Assembly: GCA_964477035.1 (NCBI GenBank)
Contig: CAYZCW010000003.1
Coordinates: forward strand, 124,001 to 188,000
From: SLSG01 sp964477035
GTDB taxonomy: Bacteria > Bacteroidota > Bacteroidia > Bacteroidales > UBA7960
Length of the DNA stretch: 64,000 nucleotides
Reading direction: 5' to 3'
Under the pieces are notes generated by a model. It was given only the letters and a program-made list of their open reading frames with translations, was not told the DNA's origin and searched no databases. This document shows, in pieces, positions 24,266 through 32,550 of the stretch (the first letter of the stretch is position 1; each line of letters begins with the position of its first letter). A program made the translations under genes and the position numbers.

Positions 24266-25195
24266 ATGCAAAAAGGAATTGTCCTGAAATCGACAGGAAG
24301 CTGGTACTGGGTCCTGGGTCCTGATGGGATCCGGTACCCTTGCCGGCTCAGGGGCAGAATGAAACTGGCCGGTTCCAAATCCACCAATCCCGTGGCGGTG
24401 GGCGACCGGGTGGTGTTCTCCACGGGCGGAGAGGAAGGCGACGGGATGATTCAGGAGGTGCTGGACCGAAAAAACCACATCATCCGCAAGGCCACCAAGC
24501 TCTCCCGGCAGACCCACGTCATCGCGGCCAATATGGACCAGGCCATGCTCATTGCCACCCTGGCCGTGCCGCGCACCTCCGCAGGCTTTATCGACCGCTT
24601 CCTGGCCACCTGTGAAGCTTACAGCATCCCTGCCCGCCTGGTGATCAACAAGACCGACCTGTTCGATGACGAGGAAGGACAGCAAATGCTGGAAGAGTTT
24701 GCCGGGATTTACCGTCAGGCAGGCTATCCCTGCCTGCTGACCTCTGCGGTATCCCAGGAAGGCCTGGGCGACTTCCGCCGGGCCCTGCACGGTAAGGTCA
24801 CCCTCCTGTCAGGGCATTCGGGGGTGGGCAAGTCTTCCCTGATCAACGCGATCGAGCCGGACATCAACCTCCGGGTACAGGAAATCAGCGCCACCCACCT
24901 GAAGGGACGGCATACCACCACCTTTGCCGAGATGATTCCCCTGTCGGGGGGCGGTTATATCATCGACACCCCGGGCATCAAGGAGTTTGGACTGGTGGAT
25001 TTTCAGCCCGGGGAGCTGTCCCATTTCTTTCCCGAGATGCGGGCCCTGTTCAACCGGTGTAAATACGACAACTGCACCCACCTGAACGAGCCCGGATGCA
25101 TGGTCAAAGCTGCGGTGGAGGACGGAACAATCAGCCTTTCAAGGTACTCAAGCTATGTGGGCATGCTTCTGGGGGAAGACAGGAAAAAGGGGTAA
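24266..25195 (+). CDS. rsgA: Ribosome small-subunit-dependent GTPase A
   Basis: Circularly permuted GTPase that checks late 30S subunit maturation. The 309 residues start with an OB domain (MQKGIVLKSTGSWYWVL), then G4 (VINKTDLF), G1 (LLSGHSGVGKSSLIN), G2 (KGRHTT) and G3 (IIDTPGIKEFGL) in permuted order. A C-terminal zinc finger follows (CKYDNCTHLNEPGC). Length and order are normal. The stop codon is followed at once by a heptad repeat array that runs to the dtd start. Confidence 0.96.
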   Translation: MQKGIVLKSTGSWYWVLGPDGIRYPCRLRGRMKLAGSKSTNPVAVGDRVVFSTGGEEGDGMIQEVLDRKNHIIRKATKLSRQTHVIAANMDQAMLIATLAVPRTSAGFIDRFLATCEAYSIPARLVINKTDLFDDEEGQQMLEEFAGIYRQAGYPCLLTSAVSQEGLGDFRRALHGKVTLLSGHSGVGKSSLINAIEPDINLRVQEISATHLKGRHTTTFAEMIPLSGGGYIIDTPGIKEFGLVDFQPGELSHFFPEMRALFNRCKYDNCTHLNEPGCMVKAAVEDGTISLSRYSSYVGMLLGEDRKKG

Positions 25196-25235
25196 CCAAT
25201 AGCCAACAGCCAAAACCCAATAGCCAATACCCAAC
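25196..25235. repeat. Heptad repeat array C (CCAANNN units)
   Basis: CCAATAG, CCAACAG, CCAAAAC, CCAATAG, CCAATAC, CCAAC. It begins at the base after the rsgA stop and ends at the base before the dtd ATG (25236), so it replaces the whole spacer, including where a ribosome binding site would sit. It is the reverse complement of the TTGG unit seen at 10112. Confidence 0.85.
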
Positions 25236-25688
25236 ATGCGAACCGTCATTCAAAAAGTGGAACGTGCGGCCGTGGAGGTCTCCGGCAGGGAGCATGCCGC
25301 CATCGGACAGGGACTCCTGGTACTGCTTGGCATCGAAGGGTCGGATGGCCCGGAAGACATCGACTGGCTCTGCGGCAAAATTGCCCGGCTGCGGGTTTTC
25401 GATGACCAGCAGGGGGTGATGAACCTGTCTTTACAGGACGTGGGGGGCGAGGTGATGGTCATCAGCCAGTTCACCCTGCATGCCAGCACCCGCAAGGGCA
25501 ACCGTCCCTCCTACATCCGTGCCGCCCGGCCCGAAACCGCCATTCCCCTCTATGAACGCTTCCTCGAGGCCATGGGCCGTGCAAGCGGCTGCCGCGTGGT
25601 GAGCGGGGAGTTCGGGGCCTATATGAAGGTGGCCCTGGTGAATGACGGACCGGTCACCATCATCATCGACTCCAGGGACCGGGAGTAG
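25236..25688 (+). CDS. dtd: D-aminoacyl-tRNA deacylase
   Basis: Hydrolyses D-aminoacyl-tRNA (and Gly-tRNA-Ala) and so keeps D-amino acids out of proteins. The 150-residue protein has all family blocks: MRTVIQKVERAAVEV, GLLVLLGIEGSDGPEDIDWL, ISQFTLHASTRKGNRPSY (the SQFTL motif with the active-site Thr), and the GP-type motif GEFGAYMKVALVNDGPVTI. The start codon immediately follows a heptad repeat array with no visible Shine-Dalgarno sequence. Confidence 0.96.
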   Translation: MRTVIQKVERAAVEVSGREHAAIGQGLLVLLGIEGSDGPEDIDWLCGKIARLRVFDDQQGVMNLSLQDVGGEVMVISQFTLHASTRKGNRPSYIRAARPETAIPLYERFLEAMGRASGCRVVSGEFGAYMKVALVNDGPVTIIIDSRDRE

Positions 25689-25759
25689 GTGGCTTTCGGA
25701 TTTTCCGGATCCACCGGAAGGACGGGGCGGGGAACGGGATAAACCAAAACCATGGCAGG

Positions 25760-26098
25760 ATGGAAAAGGAAACCACGATCCGGCAGGCACAGGCGGAGGT
25801 CGACCACTGGGTCACCACCACGGGGGTACGCTACTTCAGTGAGCTGACCAATTTGGCCCTGCTGACCGAAGAGGTGGGCGAACTGGCCCGCATCATCGCA
25901 CGGCGGTACGGAGACCAGTCGTTCAAGGAAGGAGAATCGGGCGAAGGCCTGGAGGAGGAAATGGCCGATGTGCTCTTTGTCCTGATCTGCCTGGCCAACC
26001 AGTGCGGGGTCGATCTGGACGGGGCCCTGGCACGCAGCCTGGACAAGAAAACCAAAAGGGACGCCGTGCGCCACCGCAACAACCCGAAGCTGCGCTGA
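25760..26098 (+). CDS. MazG-like nucleotide pyrophosphohydrolase
   Basis: A 112-residue single-domain all-alpha NTP pyrophosphatase. The metal-binding motif appears as LLTEEVGELARIIARRYG (EExxE-like), with the second acidic pair in EEEMADVLFVLICLANQCGVDLD (ExxD). Such short MazG proteins remove house-cleaning or (d)NTP substrates; the actual substrate is not predictable. Its stop codon is directly adjacent (zero bases) to the stop of the convergent fabH. It probably shares a transcript with dtd, 71 bases upstream. Confidence 0.88.
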   Translation: MEKETTIRQAQAEVDHWVTTTGVRYFSELTNLALLTEEVGELARIIARRYGDQSFKEGESGEGLEEEMADVLFVLICLANQCGVDLDGALARSLDKKTKRDAVRHRNNPKLR

Positions 26099-27097
26099 TT
26101 ATCTGGGATCGTAGGCCCACTTCAGCCAGACCGAGCCCCAGGTGAAGCCCCCGCCGAAGGCGGTCAGGATGATGTTGTCCCCCTTGCGCAGCCTGTCCTC
26201 GTAGTCCCACAGGCACAGCGGAATGGTGGCCGTGGTGGTGTTGCCGTATTTGTCGATGTTGACCATCACCCGTTCCATGGGCACGCCCATGCGCCTGCCG
26301 GTGGCTTCGATGATGCGCATGTTCGCCTGGTGGGGCACCACCCAGGCCACCGCATCCGACGACAAATTGTTCTTTTTCATGATCTCGACCGAGACGTCGG
26401 CCATCTTGGTGACGGCATATTTGAACACCGGCTGCCCTTCCTGGTAAATATAATGCTCCCGGGCGTCGATGGTCTCGTGGGAGGGAGGCTTAACCGAGCC
26501 GCCCGCCTTCATGTGCAGGTGGATGCGACCGGATCCGTCGGCCTGAAAAATGTGGTCCATCACCCCCACGTCTTCGGTGGTGGGCTCCAGCAGGACGGCA
26601 CAGGCCGCATCGCCGAATATGACGCAGGTCTGGCGGTCGGAATAATCCACGATCGAGGACATTTTATCGGCCCCGATCACGATGACTTTCTTGTAATGCC
26701 CCGATTCCACGAACCTGGAGGCGGTGACCAGGGCGTAGATGAAGCCGCTGCAGGCCGCATTCAGGTCGTAGCTGAAGGCATTTTTGATGCCCGTCTTGTC
26801 GCTGATCACATTGGCCGTGGCCGGAAACTTCATGTCCGGGGTCACCGTGGCGCAAAGCACGAAATCAACCTCGGAAGGATCCGTCCCTGTCTTTTCCAGC
26901 AGTCCCCTGACTGCCTCGGCGGCCATGTCGGAGGTTCCCAGGCCTTCTCCTTTTAAGATGCGGCGCTCCCTGATGCCCGTACGGCTGATGATCCACTCAT
27001 CTGTGGTATCGACCATTTTTTCCAGTTCCTGGTTGGTGAGGATGTGGTCGGGGAGGTATCCGTGAATGCCGGTAATTGCTGCTCGGGTCGTTGCCAT
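26099..27097 (-). CDS. fabH: Beta-ketoacyl-ACP synthase III
   Basis: Starts fatty acid synthesis by condensing an acyl-CoA primer with malonyl-ACP. The 332-residue thiolase-fold protein has the complete catalytic triad: Cys116 (NAACSGFIYAL), His256 (VPHQANMRI) and Asn286 (YGNTTTATIPL). It is the last gene of yceD-rpmF-plsX-fabH, 35 bases after plsX. In many Bacteroidota the primer is branched, but specificity cannot be read from the sequence. Confidence 0.96.
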   Translation of the reverse strand: MATTRAAITGIHGYLPDHILTNQELEKMVDTTDEWIISRTGIRERRILKGEGLGTSDMAAEAVRGLLEKTGTDPSEVDFVLCATVTPDMKFPATANVISDKTGIKNAFSYDLNAACSGFIYALVTASRFVESGHYKKVIVIGADKMSSIVDYSDRQTCVIFGDAACAVLLEPTTEDVGVMDHIFQADGSGRIHLHMKAGGSVKPPSHETIDAREHYIYQEGQPVFKYAVTKMADVSVEIMKKNNLSSDAVAWVVPHQANMRIIEATGRRMGVPMERVMVNIDKYGNTTTATIPLCLWDYEDRLRKGDNIILTAFGGGFTWGSVWLKWAYDPR

Positions 27098-27132
27098 ATC
27101 CCAAAAACTTAGAATGTTGCAAAGAAAGGGAA

Positions 27133-28110
27133 TTATTCGTTACCGGAATCAAAAAACCGGTTATGGGTATATTGTTCCATTCCTTCGTGGATCCTGTCGG
27201 CCAGGCCGGCCAAATGCACCTGCCTGGAGTGCAGGAGCATGTTTTTGATGGCCGTGGCATTGGAAATGCCGTGGCCGATCAGCACGGTGGCGTTGATGCC
27301 CAGGATGGGCGTGCCTCCGTAATTTTCGTAATTGAAGCGGGCAAAGAACCCATCGGTCAGTCCGCGTTTCATCATGAGGCGGAACATGGCCTCCATGTTC
27401 TTCAGGACGACGTTGCCGGTGAATCCGTCGCAGACGACCACATCCACCTTGTCTTTGAAAAAATCACGGCTTTCCACATTGCCGATAAAGTGAAAATCGG
27501 GGCTGTCTTTCATCAGGCGGAAGGCCGACTGGCACAGGAGGCTTCCCTTGTCCTCCTCCTCCCCGATGTTGAGCAGTCCGACCTTGGGGTCCTTGATCCC
27601 CAGCACATGGCGGGCATAGACCGATCCCAGCAGCCCGAACTGGTACATGACGTCCGGCTTGCTGTCCGGGTTGGTGCCCACATCGATCAGCACCCCCATG
27701 CCTCCGTTTTCCTTGGGGATCAGTGCCGTGGTGGCCGGGCGGATGATCCCCTGGACCGCATTGACGCTGTAGATCGAACCCACCAGCATGGCGCCCGTAT
27801 TCCCGGCGCTGGAGAAGGTGTCTATTTTACCGGACTTAAGGAGTTTGAAGCCCAGGGCAATGCTGGACCGGGGTTTGGCGGAAAGCGCCCTGGTCGGGGA
27901 CTCCCCCATACTTATGACTTCGGTGGCGGGGATGATGTCAAACCAGTCCGGCCCGGCCTGCTCCCTGCGGAGTCCGTCCAGAATGGCCCCTTCCTCACCG
28001 ATCAGTACGATGCGGTCGCTTTCCGGGACCTCCTTCCGGGCCATCACAGCACCGGAAATGGTGGCATCCGGGGCAAAGTCGCCCCCCATTACATCTAACC
28101 CAATTCTCAT
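27133..28110 (-). CDS. plsX: Phosphate acyltransferase PlsX
   Basis: Converts acyl-ACP to acyl-phosphate for phosphatidic acid synthesis. The 325 residues begin MRIGLDVMGGDFAPDATISG, the family hallmark, with SSAGNTGAMLVGSIY and CDGFTGNVVLKNMEAM further on. It lies between rpmF and fabH in the standard lipid operon. Confidence 0.96.
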   Translation of the reverse strand: MRIGLDVMGGDFAPDATISGAVMARKEVPESDRIVLIGEEGAILDGLRREQAGPDWFDIIPATEVISMGESPTRALSAKPRSSIALGFKLLKSGKIDTFSSAGNTGAMLVGSIYSVNAVQGIIRPATTALIPKENGGMGVLIDVGTNPDSKPDVMYQFGLLGSVYARHVLGIKDPKVGLLNIGEEEDKGSLLCQSAFRLMKDSPDFHFIGNVESRDFFKDKVDVVVCDGFTGNVVLKNMEAMFRLMMKRGLTDGFFARFNYENYGGTPILGINATVLIGHGISNATAIKNMLLHSRQVHLAGLADRIHEGMEQYTHNRFFDSGNE

Positions 28111-28154
28111 TATTCAGGCTTGGATTCGCATTCCCGGCCGGTACCGGGCAAGGG

Positions 28155-28340
28155 CTAAACGGCGGACGACTTCTCGATGGCCACCTGACCGCGGTAGTGT
28201 CCGCATTCGGGACAGACACGGTGCATCAGCTTGGCAGAACCGCAATTGGGGCAGCTGGTAAGGGCCGGCTCAACGGCCTTGTAATGGGTGCGCCGCTTGT
28301 CCCTGCGGGTTTTCGAAATTTTACTCTTTGGATGTGCCAT
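28155..28340 (-). CDS. rpmF: 50S ribosomal protein L32
   Basis: A 61-residue L32 with N-terminal MAHPKSKISKTRRDKRRTHY and a zinc ribbon made of Cys30, Cys33, Cys43 and Cys46 (CPNC ... CPEC). All four Cys are present, so this is the zinc-binding form. It sits between yceD and plsX as in most bacteria. Confidence 0.97.
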   Translation of the reverse strand: MAHPKSKISKTRRDKRRTHYKAVEPALTSCPNCGSAKLMHRVCPECGHYRGQVAIEKSSAV

Positions 28341-28389
28341 AATGATACAATATAAAAAATTTTCGTCGGATGCTTCAATCGTTTGCTGT

Positions 28390-28926
28390 TCAGGAATCGA
28401 ACCTCAGGTTCCTGAGGCCGGCCCAGGGAGAATCCCCCTTTGCCATCCCCTCATCCTGCCTGCCCTGGTGACGCCTGAGGGTCTCCAGGGCTTCGGGGCG
28501 GCAACCCGGTGAGCCATCTTCCCGGTCGGGATGCACATGCCTGAGGGGCAGGCCAAGGTGGATGAATTCGTATACGAATTGCGCTATGTCCACGTGGCTC
28601 TCGGTGGCCGGGATCAACACGATCTCGTCCGACTGCTCGGCATGGGCGTCTCCGAACTTAACCAGCAGGCGCTTCCCGAATGCAAGCGGCTGACTGTAGG
28701 ATTCCAGGCAGCGGTCACAGGCGAGGAGCACCTCTCCTTCAAATTGAAAGTGAAGCACCAGCATGGTGCTGGTTTTTTCCAGCTCCAGCTCCAGCTTCAC
28801 ACTTCCTTCCTCAAAAGCAGCCACCTGAAAACCGTCAAAAAACGCCGGGCCGATGACAAACGAAAACCGGTGTGTTCCCGTTGAAAGGCCTGTAAAACCG
28901 ATCCGGTACTGCTTCAATGGATTCAA
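28390..28926 (-). CDS. YceD family (DUF177) protein
   Basis: A 178-residue DUF177 protein. The family's Cys pair is in LLACDRCLESYSQPL (near residue 75), and the acidic C-terminal half has DIAQFVYEFIHLGLPLRHVHPD. Homologues are encoded directly upstream of rpmF in most bacteria and are linked to 23S rRNA accumulation. It is the first gene of this operon; a -7 box lies at 28953-28960. Confidence 0.9.
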   Translation of the reverse strand: MNPLKQYRIGFTGLSTGTHRFSFVIGPAFFDGFQVAAFEEGSVKLELELEKTSTMLVLHFQFEGEVLLACDRCLESYSQPLAFGKRLLVKFGDAHAEQSDEIVLIPATESHVDIAQFVYEFIHLGLPLRHVHPDREDGSPGCRPEALETLRRHQGRQDEGMAKGDSPWAGLRNLRFDS

Positions 28927-28952
28927 TCTGCGTTCAGATTTTTCAAAGGCTG

Positions 28953-28960
28953 CAAAGATA
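28953..28960 (-). promoter_or_regulatory. -7 box (TATCTTTG) of the yceD-rpmF-plsX-fabH operon
   Basis: TATCTTTG on the minus strand matches TAnnTTTG, predicting a leader of about 20 bases before the yceD ATG. Confidence 0.55.
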
Positions 28961-29031
28961 TAACTATTGGGCGAAATAAAAAAGGATTATCTGCATGGAT
29001 TTCAAAAAGCTACCCATCCAGGGAGGGGCCC

Positions 29032-32000
29032 CTATTTGAACGCCTGCTCAAGGAGGGCATCACCGCCCAGCCTCAGCCGGTTAAAATAGGAAGGCACTTC
29101 TTTGCCCGTAAGCTGGTTCACATACAGCCTGGCCAGGTATTGCCCGAGCATGAACCCTTGTCCGCGCAGACCCAGAAACAAGCCTTTTTCCACATCGATG
29201 ACCATCCTTGGTTCGATGTAATAACCGGCCCACAAGGCCTGGAAGCCGACAGAGGAGATTTCGGGGATCCAGTCGGTGAAAATCTCCGCCACGATCTCTG
29301 CAAATTCCCTCGAGTTGACCTTCACGTCCTTATCGGTCTCCCGGGGTTCCACCATGGGGGAGGCACACCCGATCAGCTGTCCCGTATCCCCGAGCTGCTG
29401 CCCGTAGACGGCCGTGAATCCCTTGTACGGACGGCGGTCGATGAGCATGTCCAGGGGGTTGCCGTTCACGCCCAGCATGGGCAGGCGGCGGGTGATGAAG
29501 GCCTGGTGTTTCACCGGGTACAGGCCGGTTTCGATGCCCAGCCTCCTGGCAAACTGGTCGCCCTGATCTCCCAATGCATTGATAAACAGGGGTGTATGAT
29601 ATTCAATGTATTCCCCTTCGTTCGTCTGAACGATGGCCTTGTACAAGTCCCCGTTCTTTTCCACATCCACCAGCCGGCAGTTCTCCAGGAGGGAACCCCC
29701 GGACTGTATACCCAGCTGGCGCAAGGCTTCAATCACCTTGCCCGGGGTGGCCTGCCAGCATTCGCTGGTCTTCAGGGCAGCCAGGTACCTGGTCTTTTCC
29801 ACGTTAAAGAAGGGAGAGATCTCTTCTTTGAAACGGGCGGGCTTCAGCATCACGGCCTTCTGCCAGGCCATGGAGTCTTCCAGGGCCTTGACCATGGCTT
29901 CGTCATGGGCAAAGGTGACGTAATTGATCAGCCTGAAGTCTATGTCGGCCTTACCTGCCAGGTCACTGAACATCTCCAGGTTGTGGCGGGCGATGTCGGT
30001 CAGTTCGGGCAGGCTGAACACGGGCCGGCCGCCGGCAATGTTTCGCCAGGAGGCCCCAAAGCCGGCATTGATCAGCACGGGGTCATAGCCTTCCTCCGCC
30101 AGGAACCGGAACAGCGAACTGCCGCCCATGCCGCCCCCGGCTACCAGGGCTTTGGTTTCCACAACCGTACGCTGCCTGCCATGGGGCGGGGTCAGCACCT
30201 GGTCATGGACCCCAGACGGGTACAACTCCCCGATGGTGATCTGGTTGGACATGGGGGCCCGGGGGGTAGAGCCGCCGATAAGCTGCACGCCCCGGGGGCG
30301 AAGGTTCATCTTGAGCCGCTGTATGCAGCGCTTGCCGCGGCAGGGACCCATCCCCAGGTGGGTGGTGTGTTTGATTTCCTCCACCGACACAAACTTTCGG
30401 TCGCCGATCACCTTCAGCACGTCTTCGAAGCCCACGTCATCGCAATGGCACATGAAGTAGCCCGAATCCACCTTTTCCTTGTGCGGCTTCATCTGCAAAG
30501 GGTCCGGATAGTCATTCCTCGGGACAAACCCCCTCACCTGCAACTTTTTGTCAGGGTCCATGCCTTCGGCCTTCACCCGGGCCACATGGGTCAGGTTCTT
30601 CTTGCGGAGCACCTTCTGAATGTGTCCTTCCCCCAGGATATTGGCCTGGTTGTCGACCAGGAAAACCTCCAGGCCTTCTTCCATATCGAACTCAATGGGC
30701 AGAAAAAATGTGTCCTTACGGAGGTTGTATCCGAAAATCGCCAGCCCGGGGCACTGGTAGACACAGTCCATGCAGCCGATGCATTTGTCGAAATCGATGG
30801 AAGGCACCGTGCTGGTGGATGACTTGGTGATGGCACCGTATTTACAGGCAAAGGCACAGGGGTTGCAGGCAAAGCCATACAGGCAGTCGATCAGCACGAA
30901 GGGTTTGTCCATGCGCTCGGGCGCGGGCATGAAAGGTTTGTCGATCACCCGGACCGGATGCTGCTGGGAGTCAATATACTCCTTGGAAACCAGCAGGTAG
31001 TCATCATAATGAAACCGCCGCTGCATGTTCTCCAGGATCTCATAGGCCACCTGTTTGCCGCGCAGCACGGCGCTGGTGCCTTCCCCGATGCGGATGGCAT
31101 CCCCTGCCCCGTAGCAGTGCCGGCCAAACATCTCGCGGCCCTTCTCCAGCAAGGCATCGTCCGGCATGAGTCCCGTGCAGATATTGATGGCATCGATGCC
31201 CTCGATCACCTTTTCGGTGCCTTCCACGGGCTTGAAATCCACGGCTTCGGCCACCACCGCCCCACGGATGCCGTCTCCCATTTTGTTGGGAAGGGCTTCC
31301 AGGATCATGTGAGACAACAGGACCGGGATGCCCAGCCTTCTGACCCGGTTGGCCTGCACGGGAAAGCCGCCCTCGTGGGGCATGGCTTCGATGATGGCCT
31401 TTACCCGGGCACCGGCCTGGGTGAGCTGGTAACTGGTCAGGTAACCAATGTTGCCCGCCCCCACCGTCAGCACATTGCGACCCAGCAGGGTGAGCTCGGT
31501 GTTCATCATTTTCTGGATCACCGCCGCGGTGTAGACGCCGGGGAGGTCGTCATTGTGAAAAGTGGGGAGGAACGGCACAGCCCCGGAAGCCACGACAAAA
31601 TGCTTGCAGTCAATGTAAAATATTTCCTGGGTCTTGAAGTTTTTCACCGCCACACGGTTCCCTTCAAACACATCCCATACCGTGCTGTCCAGGATGATGC
31701 CGTCGTGGTTGTCGCCCGCCAGCAGCCTGGAGATCTCAAAGCCACGCAGTCCGCCGTATTTTTTTTCCTTTTCGAAAAAGAAGAACTGGTGCGTCTGCAT
31801 GTTAAACTGCCCCCCGATCTGGGGGTTGCTGTCGACCACGATGTTGCTCACCCCATGCCCGTTGAGTATCTCCCGGGTGGCAAGCCCGGCCGGACCTGCT
31901 CCGACAATGACCACATCCGTCCGGTACACCCTGACGCCCCCCTCCTTCCGGTATTTTGAAGGACCCGCCACGTGGTCATGCGGGATTTCAGCAACCTCCC

Positions 32001-32262
32001 TGACCCCGTCCACCAGGGTGATGCAGATCCGTCGGACCTCCCCGTCGACCAGCATTTCGCAGGCCCCGCATTTGCCGATGCCGCACTCCAGGCTGCGGCT
32101 GCGGTTTTTCAGGCTGTGGCTGTGGATCGGAAAACCCGCCTGATGGAGGGCTGCCGCAATGGTGAAGCCTTTATCCCCCTCAACGACCTTTCCGTTATAC
32201 CGGAAGGCCTGTTTGGGGGTCTCTTTGATTTCTAAAATCGGATGGCTGGTTATTTTGTGCAT
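29032..32262 (-). CDS. Multidomain Fe-S/FAD oxidoreductase: HcnA/B/C-like modules plus ferredoxin in one chain
   Basis: A 1076-residue protein with five modules. (1) Residues ~20-100: [2Fe-2S] domain with Cys60, Cys65, Cys68, Cys80. (2) ~112-420: FAD/NAD(P)-type disulfide-oxidoreductase fold with GAGPAG at 121 and a second nucleotide site GAGNIG at 268. (3) ~455-510: two [4Fe-4S] motifs (Cys460/466/469/473 and Cys494/497/500/504). (4) ~603-650: BFD-like [2Fe-2S] with CHC at 605 and CRGKRC at 641. (5) ~704-1076: DAO-type FAD amine oxidase fold with GGGMGG at 709. Modules 1, 2+4 and 5 are separate subunits in HcnABC and opine/proline dehydrogenases. By family it should oxidise an amine or imino acid and pass electrons on; the substrate is unknown. 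Confidence 0.85.
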   Translation of the reverse strand: MHKITSHPILEIKETPKQAFRYNGKVVEGDKGFTIAAALHQAGFPIHSHSLKNRSRSLECGIGKCGACEMLVDGEVRRICITLVDGVREVAEIPHDHVAGPSKYRKEGGVRVYRTDVVIVGAGPAGLATREILNGHGVSNIVVDSNPQIGGQFNMQTHQFFFFEKEKKYGGLRGFEISRLLAGDNHDGIILDSTVWDVFEGNRVAVKNFKTQEIFYIDCKHFVVASGAVPFLPTFHNDDLPGVYTAAVIQKMMNTELTLLGRNVLTVGAGNIGYLTSYQLTQAGARVKAIIEAMPHEGGFPVQANRVRRLGIPVLLSHMILEALPNKMGDGIRGAVVAEAVDFKPVEGTEKVIEGIDAINICTGLMPDDALLEKGREMFGRHCYGAGDAIRIGEGTSAVLRGKQVAYEILENMQRRFHYDDYLLVSKEYIDSQQHPVRVIDKPFMPAPERMDKPFVLIDCLYGFACNPCAFACKYGAITKSSTSTVPSIDFDKCIGCMDCVYQCPGLAIFGYNLRKDTFFLPIEFDMEEGLEVFLVDNQANILGEGHIQKVLRKKNLTHVARVKAEGMDPDKKLQVRGFVPRNDYPDPLQMKPHKEKVDSGYFMCHCDDVGFEDVLKVIGDRKFVSVEEIKHTTHLGMGPCRGKRCIQRLKMNLRPRGVQLIGGSTPRAPMSNQITIGELYPSGVHDQVLTPPHGRQRTVVETKALVAGGGMGGSSLFRFLAEEGYDPVLINAGFGASWRNIAGGRPVFSLPELTDIARHNLEMFSDLAGKADIDFRLINYVTFAHDEAMVKALEDSMAWQKAVMLKPARFKEEISPFFNVEKTRYLAALKTSECWQATPGKVIEALRQLGIQSGGSLLENCRLVDVEKNGDLYKAIVQTNEGEYIEYHTPLFINALGDQGDQFARRLGIETGLYPVKHQAFITRRLPMLGVNGNPLDMLIDRRPYKGFTAVYGQQLGDTGQLIGCASPMVEPRETDKDVKVNSREFAEIVAEIFTDWIPEISSVGFQALWAGYYIEPRMVIDVEKGLFLGLRGQGFMLGQYLARLYVNQLTGKEVPSYFNRLRLGGDALLEQAFK

Positions 32263-32355
32263 GAAATGGTTGATTTAGTAGCCCTTCCGGCCTGGTTGCT
32301 CATAAATTTCCCTGGCAAACGGGCTGTAACCCTTGTATACTAACGATTTCCACCG

Positions 32356-32363
32356 CAAAGGTA
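32356..32363 (-). promoter_or_regulatory. -7 box (TACCTTTG) of the oxidoreductase fusion gene
   Basis: TACCTTTG on the minus strand, about 94 bases before the ATG at 32262. It is divergent to the nitroreductase promoter about 110 bases away. Confidence 0.5.
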
Positions 32364-32469
32364 GGCTTTTTAAAAAATTCGCTCCGGCAGCAGGGGGAAT
32401 TTTTACTGATTCTAAACTGGCACCATGCGGGCCTTCTTTAGGAACGCAGGGTCAATTTAAAGGAAATAC

Positions 32470-32477
32470 TATCTTTG
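32470..32477 (+). promoter_or_regulatory. -7 box (TATCTTTG) of the SagB-type gene
   Basis: TATCTTTG matches TAnnTTTG and puts the transcript start near 32483, after the first possible GTG start (32479). Translation therefore starts further downstream. Confidence 0.5.
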
Positions 32478-32550
32478 CGTGCAGGACCGTACGGAGGCCA
32501 GTTGGCTCCCGCTGCAGGACCACATGATGAAACCACCAACATCCGAAAGC

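Noticed and set aside
29140..30822. 560-codon plus-strand open frame
   Set aside because: It is the exact antisense of the Fe-S/FAD oxidoreductase, with no recognisable domain, and is explained by high GC.
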